Of a DNA stretch of 64,000 nucleotides, positions 35,981 to 47,961 are shown in pieces. Position 1 is the stretch's first letter. Each line of letters begins with the position of its first letter. Below the pieces are notes generated by a model that ran no database searches, was not told the DNA's origin, and saw only the letters and a list, made by a program, of their open reading frames with translations. The position numbers were made by a program, and so were the translations under genes. The DNA is from Paguma larvata (taxonomy: Eukaryota; Chordata; Mammalia; Carnivora; Viverridae), in contig CM057827.1 in the NCBI GenBank assembly GCA_030068075.1, positions 74,848,500 to 74,912,499 on the forward strand, read 5' to 3'.

Positions 35981-36887
35981 TATTCCTGCTCTAACAAAGA
36001 CCACTATTTCTCTGTTGCTCTACATAAAGGTTTTTATGTATGTGTTTAAAATGTCTTTTTAGACTTTTTCCTGGTGATGGTATAAATGATATTCACATTA
36101 ATAAAAACCGGCTCGCCTTGGTATCAGTTAGATTCCTTTCATAGGGATTATCACTAGTAACCTCCCCATTGTTACAGTTCATCCAAACAAAAGACTGATT
36201 CTAAATCACCCTCTAAATCATCCTCCTCCTCACCCTTTCCTACAAAAGGAAAACAGGTTATTAATGGTGATCAGCAACTAAATTCCAGTGTGCCTTTGCA
36301 GTGTCCTGAGTCCCACTCTGTTCAACACACACACACACACACCATTGACCTCCGCCCATGTCCCCACCACAAGCCTAGAATGTAAGAAATGACAGATACC
36401 TCAGAGATCCTCTAGTGACCAGCTGACTGTCTTCTCTGCTCAGGTCTGTTCATCCTTGTGCTGGCCAGTGCAGATAGCAAACAAATCGTAAATAACATGG
36501 GCTCGCCTCCAGTTCCAGCGTGCACAACCATTCTGGAGTATTTTTAAAGTAGATCAATGTTTGGGGTCACCCAGGCAAGAATTTGTAACCCTCTCCTTCC
36601 TAACCTGAGTCTCAAATAGCTGACAAGGTTGAGATTAAAGTAGAATGACTGGAAAACAATAAAATTCACAGAGAAACATCTCGATCTCGTCCTCTTATAT
36701 GTTTCTCCACTAGTTTCTAGATCGGTAGAAAGAGCTCAGGACAGAACAGCAAAAGGTGTACAGGAATGGGCCCTGGAGCTGCATGCTCTCCAAGGGCTTG
36801 CTTTCACTGCTATCAATACAGCAAGGCTTGTACAAGACTGTTGTTGCTGGGACCTGAATGAAACTGCTAGCGATCGTAAAATCTGCT
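35981..36887. other. Non-coding duplicated sequence
   Basis: Joins, at about 36,230, sequence that in copy 1 is separated by three SINEs. A (CA)n run lies at about 36,324-36,344. No gene. Confidence 0.5.
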
Positions 36888-37030
36888 TATTTTAGAGGTA
36901 GGAAAACCAAGGTAGAGAAAGGATAAACAGCATTACTGAAGCTAAGCAACACGCTGGTGGCAAATCCAGAAGTAATATGTTGACTCTTGGTTTTAGACAA
37001 TCCAGCTTATTTCCACTACACCACGCTTCT
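36888..37030 (-). repeat. MIR, antisense
   Basis: Counterpart of 17,120-17,262. Confidence 0.6.
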
Positions 37031-37564
37031 TTTACTGGAATGGTCTCAGTTGGGCATCCAGTGTGTGGCCCAGGAAATCATAATACATCAAAGCTAGTTT
37101 CTTCAGCATTGGCCAAAATTTTGGACAAAATTATATTCCCACTGAACTCAGATATTCTGACCTGTATTGAAGACTGTGTCCATCCATCTAACTCATCCGA
37201 ACGCATGCCAAAATGGTCGTAGACTTAGAGGACCACAGAATGCAGAGCTCTTGCCTTTGAAATGTTATTATCACCTGGTGTAATAAGCCATATGGAAAAC
37301 CTCCCAGCAGGAAACACAGCCAATTAGCAGCACTGAAAAGTTACTTGAGTGCTGCTATAGCGACCTGGGATTGTCATCATACTATGTTTAGCCAAGGGAG
37401 TCATATCCTAGAACCACAGAAATTTCGCCACAGCAAGCAAAGGGAAAGATTAGTAATAGGTCACTTGAGGGAAGAAGAGGAGGAGACTGCGAATTTTTGT
37501 GGAAATGGTAGATTTTGTCTTTTTACCTGCTTGATTTTCCAATTTGTGAAGGAGGAAACTCCAA
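37031..37564. other. Non-coding duplicated sequence
   Basis: Aligns with copy 1 apart from a deletion of about 230 bases. The frame starting at 37,345 runs into the SINE and is not a gene. Confidence 0.45.
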
Positions 37565-37578
37565 AGAATGAAAATATA

Positions 37579-37770
37579 TACCCAGGCACCCGGGTGGCTT
37601 ATTCAGTTGAGTGTCCAACTCTTCGTTTCAGTTCAGATCATGATCTCAGGATCATGGGATCGAGCCCTATGTCTGTCTCCATGCTGACTGTGAGTCTTGC
37701 TTAAGATTCTCTCTCTCTCTGCCCCTCTCTCCCACTCACACACTCTCTTTCTGTAAATAAAAAAAAAAAA
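37579..37770 (+). mobile_element. Carnivore SINE with perfect target-site duplication
   Basis: Starts CCCAGGCACCCGGGTGGCTT and ends in a 13-A run. AGAATGAAAATATA occurs at 37,565-37,578 and 37,771-37,784. Copy 1 has the single, unfilled site at about 18,029. Insertion after the duplication is the simplest reading. Confidence 0.95.
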
Positions 37771-37887
37771 AGAATGAAAATATACACCTTCAAACAAGTG
37801 AAAACAATGCTTATCATCTCTATAGGAAGGAAGCAGGGGAGAGAAAGAGGAAGACATGTAGGGCTCTATTGTCACTGAATGTATCCC

Positions 37888-39748
37888 ACTAGAAAAGATA
37901 ACTAAAGTGAAATAAAAGGCATCCAAATTGTCAAGAAAGAAGTCAAACATTACTATTTGCAACCTACAGGGTACTCTATGTAGAAAATCCAACAGACTCC
38001 ACCAAAAAATTGCTAGAACTGATCCATGAATTCAGCAAAGTTGCAAGATATAAAATCGATATACAGATATTGCATTTCTATACACCACTAATGAAACAGC
38101 AGAAAAAGAAATCAAGGAATCAATCGTATTTAGAATTGCACCAAAAATCATAAGATACCTAGGAATTAACCTAACAAAATAGTTAAAAGATCTATTCTCT
38201 GAAAACTAGAGAATACTTATGAAAGAAATTGAAGGGGACACAGAGAAATGGAAAAACATTCCATGCTCATGAAATGGAAGAACAAATACTGTTAAAATGT
38301 CGATACTGCCCAATGCTATCTACATTCAATGTGATCCCTGTCAAAATAACACCAGCATTCTTCACAGACCTAGAAAAACAATTTTAAAATTTGTATGGAA
38401 CCAGTAAAGACCCTGAATAGCTAAAGCAATGTCGAAAAAGAAAAGCAAAGCAGGAGACATTATCAAGCTGTATTATAAAACTCGAAGCAGGAGAATGAAA
38501 CAGGACTGCTTTCTTCCACGACACACAAAAATAAATTCAAAATTGATGAAAGATCTAAATGTGAGACAGGACACCATCAAAATCCTAGAGGAGGAGAACA
38601 AAAGCAGCAACTTTTTTTATCTTAGCTGTAGCAACTTCTTGCTAGACACATCTCTGGAGGCAAGGGAAATAAAAGCAAACATTAACTATTAGGACTTCAT
38701 CAAGACAAAAAGCTTCTGCACAGTGAAGGAAGCAATCAGCAAAACTAAAAGGCAACCAACAGAATGGGAGAAGATCATTACAAATGACATATTGGGTAAA
38801 GCACTAGTATCCAAAATCTATAAAGAACTTATCAAACTCAACACCCAAAAAACAAATAACCCAGTTAAGAGATGGACAGAAGACATGAATAGACTTCTCC
38901 AAAGAAGACACGCAAATGGCTAAGAGGCATAAGCAAATATGCTCAATATCACCATCATCAGGGAAATACAAGTCAAAACCATGATGAGATACCACCTCAC
39001 ACCTGTCAGAATGTACCACCTCACACCTGTCAGAACAACTAAAATTAACAACTCAAGAAACAGATGTTGGTGAGGATGTGGAGAAAGGGAACCCTTTTGC
39101 ACTGCTGGTGGGAACACAAACTGGTGCAGCCACTCTGGAAAATGGTGTGAAGATTCCTCAAAAAGTTAAAAATAGAATTACCCTAAGACCCAGCAATTGC
39201 ATTACTAGGCATTTACTCACAGATACAAAAATACAGATTCGAAAGGGTACACACACCCCAATGTCTATAGCAGCATTATCAACAATAGCCAAATTATGGA
39301 GAAAGCCCAAGTGTCCACTGACTGACGAATAGATAAAGAAGGGTGGTATGTTTGTGTGTATGTATATATACACAATGGAATATTAGCCATCAAAAAGAAT
39401 GAAATCTTGTCATTTGTGATGATGTGGATGGAGCTATAGTGTATTATGCTAAGCAAAATAAGTCAGAGAAAGAGAAATACCATATGATTTCACTCAGATG
39501 TGGAATTTAGGAAACAAAACAGATGAACTTATTGGGAAGGAAAAAACAAGAGAGGGAAGGAAACCATAAGAGACTCTTAACTATATAGAACAAATTGAGA
39601 GTTGATGGAAGGAGGTGGGTGGCGGGGTGGGCTCTTAAGGAAGGGTGTTGTAAGTGATGAATCACTGAATCCTACTCCTGAAACCAATATTACACTATAT
39701 GTTAACTAACTAGAATGTAAATAAAAATTTGGCAAAAAAAAAATAAAG
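37888..39748 (+). mobile_element. 5'-truncated L1 with broken ORF2 (copy-2 specific)
   Basis: Plus-strand L1 from the reverse-transcriptase region of ORF2 to the A-rich end (CAAAAAAAAAATAAAG). Recognisable ORF2 carboxy-terminal phrases include GMWRKGN-like and PSNCITRHLLTD-like stretches, split across frames by stops and indels. A 21-base tandem duplication (TACCACCTCACACCTGTCAG plus one more base) lies at about 38,990-39,035. In copy 1 the site is occupied by about 315 bases of other sequence. Confidence 0.88.
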
Positions 39749-40490
39749 AGAATATATGTAGATGTCCCGGAGTTAGCTAGTTCTTTATTATGTGTGTGAT
39801 GTAGAGAGGTGAAGAAAGCTTATAATAGCAGCACTAAGGATGCCCTCAAATGGTTGTGGAGCTGGGATGAGGAAAATCACTAATGGTTTAATCTCTCATG
39901 GGTCAGCTCCTTAAAAAGAAACATCAACAAAATAGAAAACCTCCTCTAGTTATATTGTTTATCTTTACATCAAAAGTATGCAGAGAGTCAGTGATGTGGC
40001 CATTGATAAATTATAATTATATAGAGCACTCTGTATCACTTACCTATTACTGTACAACAAGGTAGCTTAAAGCAACAACATTTTCCTTGCTCATGAGTCT
40101 GCAGTTTGGGCTGAGCTCAACTGGGCAGGTCTTCTGCTGGTCTCATCTGGGTTTTCTCATGAGGCATCAGTTATCTGGCAACTGGACTGGGACTGGAGAT
40201 TTTAAAAGGCCTCATTCACATGTCCAGAGCCTTAAAATGCTGTTTGCTGGGACTGTGTCTCTAAGAGGTGTTTTATCATTCAGTAGTCTTGTCCAACCTT
40301 CCTTACAGGGTAGTAGGAATGCTACAGGACAATAAACACAGAAGATGCAAAGCAAACTCTGCCTCAGTTCTGGAATTCATGCAGTATCATCTTTGCCACA
40401 TTCCGTTGGTCAAGGAAAGGCCTGAGACCAGGCCAGATTTCAGGTGGGGAAATCAGTTCTACCCCTTGACAAGAAGAGGTGCAAAATATT
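39749..40490. other. End of duplication copy 2
   Basis: Matches 18,466-19,185, including the ancient dispersed repeat at about 40,055-40,170. No gene. Confidence 0.55.
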
Positions 40491-41799
40491 GCAACGATGT
40501 TTCTCAAACAATGAGAGACTCCATAACTACTCATTCTGAGTCGTGTTGATTGGCTAAGTCTTGGGTAGGAATACCCTTAATATAAGGACCTGATATATCT
40601 AATTTCTACGATGTCACTACAAATTTTACTAACTCAAAGGAGTTAGTTAACTCATCAGTTCTTTTCCAATCCTGTATTTGTCTTTGATTTAACAGAGATA
40701 TGTAAGTATTAATTTAAATTTTCTTAATGAGTTTATATTGTTACTATATATGAGACTAAGTAAGTTAAGGTACATGACCTTCCAGATTCTTCTGTGTGCA
40801 GGACAGACCAGCCTCCTAATTGTCAAAGAATATTCGAGATCACTGAGGCAGAGACACAGCCACTTCACTTGATTTGAAAGGAGCCTAGAGGTCCTGTGGG
40901 AGAGTAATTTCTCACCATCAGTACATACAGAACTGCCTAATAAGTTTGAGGTGTCCAAAGAAGGGCAATCTAATACATCTGAGACAAAATCGTTACGAAA
41001 GCAAAAGACATCTGGCAGAGTAAGTGAGACTAAGCAAGTGAGTCCCGGGGTTAGAGCAAAGAGTATAATTCTAGGCGCAAAGTGAGGTCATGTGTGACCA
41101 CCCTCCAACACAGCCTCTCCACCTTTTCCCCACCCCTAACCCCCAGATGCCTGCGTGTTCTTGTGCTCTTAGGAAATGAGAGGGCCGTGATACAGAGAAA
41201 AGACCTGTGACACTAGAGCTCAGATCTCTTCTGTGAGAATTCCCTTCCCACAGAAGAGGTTGTGAGGAAAAATTTTATAAAGCAAGCCAAGGGCTGGCAA
41301 TCCGGAGCAGGCATCAGGGTTCAGACAGCGGCATGTGGGCAACTGGCAACCAGCAGTTTGGGAGACATGGGCAATGACTCAAGCATAAACCTGTGTGCCA
41401 GAGTAGCCCCTGTCCTTGAAGAGGAAGAATGACTACAGCATGGCCAGCAGAACAAAGAGTCTATACTTATATGGGAATCTTTCCACCAAGTACTCTAGAG
41501 AGAATACTTAGGGAGGAAAACCCAGGAAAAAATTTAATATCTGCTTCTGAAGCATGTCAGAGAAATGAGACTTGGAATGTTGCAGTAAATGTGATATGTT
41601 TGTACTCAGCGGGTCCTGCAGCTGGTGTTTTGATTGTCTCATTTTTACTTTTTTAACTTGATTGTGTTCCTGCTTATCAAATAGTGTGTGCAGACTTTTA
41701 TTAAAATGTTGTATAAATATTTTACGTAAGTCAAACATTATCTCTTTACCAACCAAAAACTATGCAAGGCTCAGGTTTACAAAATGAATGAATCTCTTT
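40491..41799. other. Single-copy non-coding sequence
   Basis: No match elsewhere in the window and no recognised repeat. The only frames are below 90 codons and have no domains. Nothing further can be said from sequence alone. Confidence 0.5.
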
Positions 41800-42377
41800 C
41801 CCTTCACCTAGAGATAGTCTCTGCAATAAATAGTGTTGGGAAGACTGGATATTCATGTGCAAGAGAATGAAATTGGACGCTTAGTTTACACCATATACAA
41901 AATCAACCCAAAATGGATTAAGGACTTTAAATATAAGACCTAAAATTTTAAACTCCTGGAAAAAGCTTAGAGAAAAACTCCTTGACATTGATCTGGGTGA
42001 TGATTTTTTTTTTTTTTTGACACCAAAAGCACAGCAACAAAAGGAGAAGTAAATAAGTGGGACTGATGCAAACTAAAAAGCTTCTGCCCAGGAAGGGAAG
42101 CAATCAATACAAGGGTAAGCTATAGAATGAGAAAAAAGTATTTATAAATTATACATCTGATAAGGGGTTAATATCCAAAATATGTAAAGAACTCATATAA
42201 CTGCATAACAAAATAATAATCTGATTAAAATGGGCAAAGGCCTTTAATAGCTATTTCTCCAAAGATATTGAAATGGCCAACAGGTATATGAAAAGATGTT
42301 CAAAATCACTAACCATCCAGGAAATGCAAATTAACAGCAAAATGAGACATTACTTCATTCCTACTAGAATGACTATC
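41800..42377 (+). mobile_element. Old L1, plus strand, left part
   Basis: Diverged ORF2 carboxy-terminal region, running GATTAAGGACTTTAAATATA, CCAACAGGTATATGAAAAGA, CCAGGAAATGCAAATTAACA. It is interrupted at 42,377 by the younger L1 and resumes at 46,332. Confidence 0.85.
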
Positions 42378-43011
42378 TTTCTTTACATTTTTGAAATTTA
42401 TTTATTTAATTCTATATTATATATATATAGAATTTATTGCCAAGTTTGCTAACATACAGTGTATATACAGTGTGCTTTTGGTTTTTGGGGTAGATTCCCA
42501 TGATTCATCACTTATATACGACACCCAGTACCCATCCCAACAAATGCCCTCCCCAATGCCTATCACCCATTTACCCCCTTCCCCACCCCCCATCAACCCT
42601 CTGTTGTTCTCTGTATTTAAGAGTCTCACAAGTCTGCCTCCCTCTCTGTTTGAAACTATTTTTCCCCCTTCCTTTCCCCCATGGTGTTCTCTTAAGTTTC
42701 TCAACTTCCACATGAGTGAAAACATATGATAGCTGTCTTTTTCTGGCTGACTTATTTCACTTAGCATAATACCCTCCACTTCCATCCATGTTGTTGCAAA
42801 TGGCAAGATTTCATTCTTTCTCATTGCCAACTAGTATTCCATTGTATATATAAACCACATCTTTATCTATTCATCAGTTGATGGACATTTGGGCTCTTTC
42901 CATAATTTGGCTATTGTTGAAAGCGCTGCTATAAACATTGGGGTACATGTGCCCCTATGAATCAGCATTCCTGTATCCTTTGGATAAATTCCTAGTAGTG
43001 CTATTGCTGGG

Positions 43012-43755
43012 TCATAGGGTAGTTCTATTTTTAATTTTTTGGGTAACCTCAACACTGTTTTCCAGAGTGGCTGCACCAATTTGCATTTCCCCTAACAGTG
43101 CAAAAGGGTTTCTGTTTCTCCACATCCTCGCCAACATGTTGTTTCTTGAGTTATTCATTATAGCCACTCTGGTATGAGGTGGTATCTCAGTGTGATTTTG
43201 ATTTGTATTTCCCTGATGATGAGTGATGAGGAGTATCTTTTTATGTGTCCATTGGCCATCTGGATGTCTTCTTTGAAAAAAATATCTATTCATGTCTTCT
43301 GCCCATTTCTTCATTGGATTATTTATTTTTGGGGTATTGAGTTTCGTAATTTCTTTAGAGATTTTGGATACTAACCCTTTATCTGATATATAATTTGCAA
43401 GTATCTTCTCCCATTCTGTCAGTTGTCTTTTAGTTTTGTTGATTGTTTCCTTTGCAGTGCAGAAGCATTTTATCTTGATGAGGTCCCAGCAGTTTATTTT
43501 TGCTTTTATTTCTCTTGCCTTCAGAGATGTGTCGAGGAAGAAATTGCTGCAGCTCTGGTCAAAGAGATTGTTGCCTGTTTTCTCCTCTAGGGTTTTGATG
43601 GTTTCCTGTCTCACTTTTATGTCTTTTATCCATTTTGAGTGTATTTTTGTGTATGGTGTAAGAAAGTGGTCTAGTTTCATTCTTCTGCATATTTCTGTCC
43701 AGTTTTCCTGGCACCATTTGCTAAAGACACTATCTTTTTTCCACTGGATACTCAC
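43012..43755 (-). pseudogene. L1 ORF2 carboxy-terminal fragment
   Basis: A 247-codon open piece of L1 ORF2p downstream of the reverse transcriptase. It includes the cysteine/tryptophan-rich end region, seen as a degenerate ARMWRNRNPFALL where intact elements have a Cys-rich segment. The piece is open by chance survival; the element around it is broken. Confidence 0.8.
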
Positions 43756-44331
43756 TCCTGCTTTGTCAAAGATTTGTTAGCCATACATTTGTGGGTCCAA
43801 TTCTAAATTCTCTATTCTATTCCATTGGTCTATGTGTCTGTTCTTGTGCCAGTACCATACTGTCTTGATGATTACAGTCTTGTAGTAGAGGCTAAAGCCC
43901 AGAATTGTGATGCCTTCCACTTTGGTTTTCTTTTTCAACATAACTTTGGCTATCTGGGATCTTTTGTGGTTCTATACAAATTTTTGGATTGTTTGTTCTA
44001 GCTTTGAGAAGAATGCTGGTGCAATTTTGATTGGAACTGCATTGAATGTGTAGATTGCTTTGGGTCATGTTGACATTTTAACAATATTTGTTCTTCCAAT
44101 CCATGAGCATGGAATGTTTTTCCATTTCTTTGTGTCTTCTTCAAAGTCCTTCATAAGTTTTCTTTAGTTTTCAGCATACACATCTTTTACATCTATGATT
44201 AGGTTTGTTCGTAGGTATTTTATGGTTCTTGGTGGAATTGTAAATGGGATCAATTTCTTGCTTTCTCTTTCTGTTGCTTCATTATTGGTGTGTAACCAAT
44301 GCAACTGATTTCTGTACATTGATTTTGTATC

Positions 44332-44736
44332 CTACGATTTGCTGAATTCATGTATCTGTTCTAGCAGTCTTTTGGTGGAGTCTTTTGGCTTTTCCATGTA
44401 GAGTATCATATCATCCGCAAAAAGTGAAAGTGTTACTTCTTCTTTGCCAATTTGGATGCCTTTCATTTCATTTTGTTGTCTGATTGCTGAGGCTAGGACT
44501 TCCAAAACTATGTTAAACAACAGTGGTGAGAGTGGAAATCCCTGTCCTGTTCCTGATCTCAAGGGGAAAGCTCTCAGTTTTTCCCCATTAAGGGTGATAT
44601 TAGCTGTGGGCTTTTCACATATGGTTTTTATGATGTTTAGGGATGTTCCTTCTATACTGACTTTCTTAAGAGTTTTTATTAAGAAAAGATGCTGTATTTT
44701 GTCAAATGCTTTTTCTGCATCTATTGACAGGATCAT
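44332..44736 (-). pseudogene. L1 ORF2 reverse-transcriptase fragment
   Basis: A 134-codon piece of the reverse-transcriptase domain with [10 protein letters not shown] (7-16), [20 protein letters not shown] (61-80) and the catalytic FADDM (106-110). The catalytic residues are still present, but stops upstream and downstream prevent a full ORF2p. Confidence 0.85.
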
Positions 44737-45034
44737 ATCCTTTCTTAATATCCTTTCTTCTATTAATTTAATGTATCACATTGATTGATTTGTGAATATT
44801 GAACCAGTCCTGCAGCCCAGGAATTAATCCCACTTGACTGTGGCAAATAATTCTTTTGGTATACTGTTGAATTTGATTTGCTAGTATCTCATTGAGAATT
44901 TTTGCATCCATGTTCATCAGGGATATTGGCCTGTAGTTCTCCTTTTTTGCTGGGTCTCTGTCTGGTTTGGGAATCAAGGTAATGCTGGCTTCATAGAATG
45001 AGGCAGGAAACTTTCCTTCTATTTCTATTTTTGA

Positions 45035-45288
45035 TATTTTGTTTTGTTTTGTTTCATTTTTAATTTTTTTAATTATTTTAATGTTTATTTATTTTTGAGA
45101 GAGAGAGAGAGACGAGTGTGAGTGGGGGAGGGGTAGAGAGAGAGAGGGAGACACAGAATCAGAAGCAGGCTCCAGGCTCTGAGCCGTCAGCCCAGAGCCT
45201 GACATGGGGCTCGAACTCACAAACCGTGATATCATGACCTGAGCTGAAGTTGGATGCTTAACTGACTGAGCCACCAGGGCACCCCCTG
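45035..45288 (-). mobile_element. Carnivore SINE inserted inside the L1
   Basis: Antisense SINE (T-rich left end, GA repeat, antisense head ending GCCACCAGGGCACCCCC). It has a perfect 13-bp target-site duplication, TTTCTATTTTTGA, at 45,022-45,034 and 45,289-45,301. The other L1 at about 59,683 shows the uninterrupted site. Confidence 0.95.
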
Positions 45289-46645
45289 TTTCTATTTTTG
45301 AAACAGCTTGAGAAGGATAGGTATTAACTCTGCGTTACATGTCTGGTAGAATTCCCCTAGAAATTATCTATTTGGGTCCTTTCTCTTTTCTTTTTGAGAA
45401 ATCTGACTGGGGTTTATCAATTTTATTTTTTCAGAAAAACCACTCTTAGGTTCATTGATCTGTTCTACTGGTTTTTTTTTTTTATTCTATATTGTTTATT
45501 TTTCCTCTAATCTTTATTATTTCTCTTCTTCTGCTGGCTTTGAGGTTTCTTTGCTGCTCTGTTTCTAGTTCCTTTAGGTGTACTGTTAGATTTTGTATTT
45601 GTGACTTTTCTTGTTTCTTGATGTAGGCATTACAATGTATTTTCCTCTTAGGACTGCCTTTGCTGCATCCCAAAGAGTTTGAACTGTCATGTTATCATTT
45701 TCATTTGCCCACATATATTTTTTTATTTCTTCTTTAATTGCCTGGTTGACCCATTAATTCTTTAGTAGGATGTTCTTTAACCTCCATGCATTTGGAGGCT
45801 TTCCAAATTTTTTCTTGTGGTTGATTTCAAGTTTGATAGCATTGTTATCAGAAAATATGCATGGTATGATCTCAATTATTTTATATTTATTTAAGGTTTT
45901 GTGATCCAGTATGTGATCTCTCTTGGAGAATGTTCTATGAGCACTTGAAAAGAATGTGTTTTCTGCTGCTTTTGGATGAAAAGTTCTGAATATATCTGTC
46001 AAGTCAGTCTGGTCAATTGTATCATTCAAGGCCATTGTTTCTTTATTGATTTTCTGCCCAGATGATCTGTCCATTGCTGTAAGTGGAGTATTAAAGTCCC
46101 CTGCAATTGCAGTATTCTTATCAATAAGACTGCTTGTTTGTGATTAATTGATTTATGTATTTGGATGCTTTCAAGTTGGGAGCAGAAACATTTACGATTG
46201 TTAACTCTTCTTGGTGGATAAACCCCATAATTATGATATCATGCTCTTCTTCACCTCTTGCTACAGGCTTTAGTTTAAAATCTAGTTTGTCTAATATAAG
46301 TATGGCTACTCCGGCATTCTTTTGACTTCCATAGGATGACTATTATCAAAAAGTCAAAAGATAACAAGTGTTGGTGAGGATGTGGAAAGAAAGAGAGCCC
46401 TTGTACACTGTTGGTAGGAATGTAACACAGTATAATCATCAAGAAAACAGTATGGAGGTCCCTCAAAAAAATTAAAAATATAGAACTACCACGTGATTCA
46501 GCAAATCCAACTCCTGAATATACATCCAAAAGAAATAAAAATCACTATCTCAAAAGGTTATCTGCACTCGCATGTCCATTACAGCACTCTTAACAATAGA
46601 CAAGATATGGATGCAACCTAAGTTCATTGATATATGAGTGGATAA

Positions 46646-46649
<4 letters not shown>

Positions 46650-46690
<41 letters not shown>
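46650..46690. repeat. (CA)n microsatellite
   Basis: About 20 CA units within the old L1. Confidence 0.92.
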
Positions 46691-46692
<2 letters not shown>

Positions 46693-47010
46693 GGAATATT
46701 ATTCAGCCTTTAAAGAGAAGTAATTCCTGCCATTCGTGATAACACAGATGAACCAGTGGGGAGGGGAGTGCACTATGCTAAGTGAAATAAACCAGACACA
46801 GAAAGACAAATACTTCATGATTTCATTTACATACAGAATCTAAAATATCAAATAACAGAGTACCAGAGAATAGAATGATTGTTACTAAGGGCTGGGATGT
46901 GAGATAAAGAAGAGATGTTGGGGAAAGAGTACAAGCTTTCAGATACTAGATGAATAAGTTCTATACCTATGTACAGCATGATGACTACAGTTAATAATAA
47001 TGTATATTTG

Positions 47011-47226
47011 GGGGCGCCTGGGTGGCTCATTCAGTTAAGCCACTAACTTTGGCTCAGGTCAAGATCTCACAGTTTGTGAGTTCAAGCCCCACATCAGGCT
47101 TTGTGCTGACGGCTCGGAGCCTGGATCCTACTTCAGATTCTGTGCCTCCCTCTCTTTCTGCCTATCCCCTGCTCATGCTCTGTCTCTCTCTCTCTAAAAA
47201 ATAAATAAACATTAAAAACATTTTTA
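47011..47226 (+). mobile_element. Carnivore tRNA-Lys SINE inside the old L1
   Basis: Head GGGGCGCCTGGGTGGCTCAT, CT-rich body and an AATAAATAAAC tail. Imperfect repeats of the ATATATTTG type lie on both sides. L1 3' UTR continues on the right. Confidence 0.93.
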
Positions 47227-47420
47227 ACAATATTAATATATATTTGAAATTTGCTAAGAAAGTAGATTTCCAGTATTTTCACATAAAAAGGAGGGGGGTA
47301 ACTATGTGAAGTAATGGATATGTTAATTAATTGAGGTAATCATTTCACAATATATACAAAACATCATTTTGTATAACCTAATGTGTACACTTTTTATTTG
47401 TCGTCATACCTTAATACAGT

Positions 47421-47961
47421 TGGGAAAGAGAAAAAAATACATTCATGTCCACTAACCGTCAAAATATAACCACTTTTTGTTTTGATACCTACTAATGTAA
47501 TGCAAAAACTGCCTCAAAACAACCTTATAATATTTTTTTTGTATTAACTAAAGAGAGGAAGTTTTGTGTATGCCTGAAAGAGCTGTACTTGAAGCTTAGT
47601 TTTCAAGTTTTTTTTTCTTTATGTCCTTGTTCAGGTATAGAAGGAGCCTAATGCTATAGAGTCAGTAAGCAGTGTATCATGTGTTAAGTCATTTTCAGCT
47701 TTCAATCAAATAGTGGTTAAAATTGGCTCGTCCTCTGCCTGACTACTGCAAACTGTCTGGTTCTATGAGACTGAAGGAACCCCAAGAGGTGTCCACTCAG
47801 GCTTCAGTATTCTCCTCAAATAATATGACTCTATCATGGACTAACTATCTCCAAGGAGTAGATAGGGCAGTGCCCTCTACTCATGCAGAATTTCATTTGA
47901 ATACAAGGGAGTTATAAAGCCATTTTATTAATATATTACTTCTGAGTTTCAGTCTCTTTAG
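47421..47961. other. Non-coding sequence
   Basis: No gene or recognised element. Confidence 0.45.

Larger units (their letters stand above)
20330..40490. repeat. Tandem segmental duplication, copy 2
   Basis: Second copy of the unit described for 1-19,185, in the same orientation. Copy-2-specific features are about 1.2 kb at 21,440-22,655, a SINE at 27,360, a different 1-kb interval at 30,525-31,535, a SINE at 37,579 and an L1 at 37,888-39,748. It lacks the copy-1 SINEs at 4,069-4,497, 9,957, 11,476 and 15,569-16,392. Confidence 0.95.
42378..46331 (-). mobile_element. L1, minus strand, inserted in the old L1
   Basis: Runs from the antisense 3' UTR and tail (42,378) through ORF2 to a 5'-truncated end in the endonuclease region. 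The longest surviving minus-strand pieces are 43,012-43,755 (carboxy-terminal part, 247 codons) and 44,332-44,736, which keeps the reverse-transcriptase FADDM motif at about 44,407-44,421. Others are 44,768-44,977, 45,482-45,673 and 45,754-46,074. Stops, frameshifts and a SINE insertion make it non-autonomous. The flanking GAATGACTATC and GGATGACTATT are the decayed target-site duplication. Confidence 0.92.
46332..47420 (+). mobile_element. Old L1, plus strand, right part and 3' UTR
   Basis: Continues the element of 41,800-42,377: GTTGGTGAGGATGTGGAAAG, then the ORF2 end, then an L1M-type 3' UTR (ATATATTTGAAATTTGC, ACACTTTTTATTTGTCG). A (CA)n run sits at about 46,650-46,690 and a SINE at 47,011-47,226. 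Confidence 0.82.

Noticed and set aside
42391..42830. Frames of 112 and 137 codons on opposite strands
   Set aside because: They lie in the antisense 3' UTR and tail of an L1; low-complexity Pro/Ser-rich on one strand, Gly/Glu-rich on the other.
46650..46690. Microsatellites as possible regulatory or CRISPR-like repeats
   Set aside because: Simple CA, GT, GATA and TA tracts with no spacers; ordinary vertebrate microsatellites.
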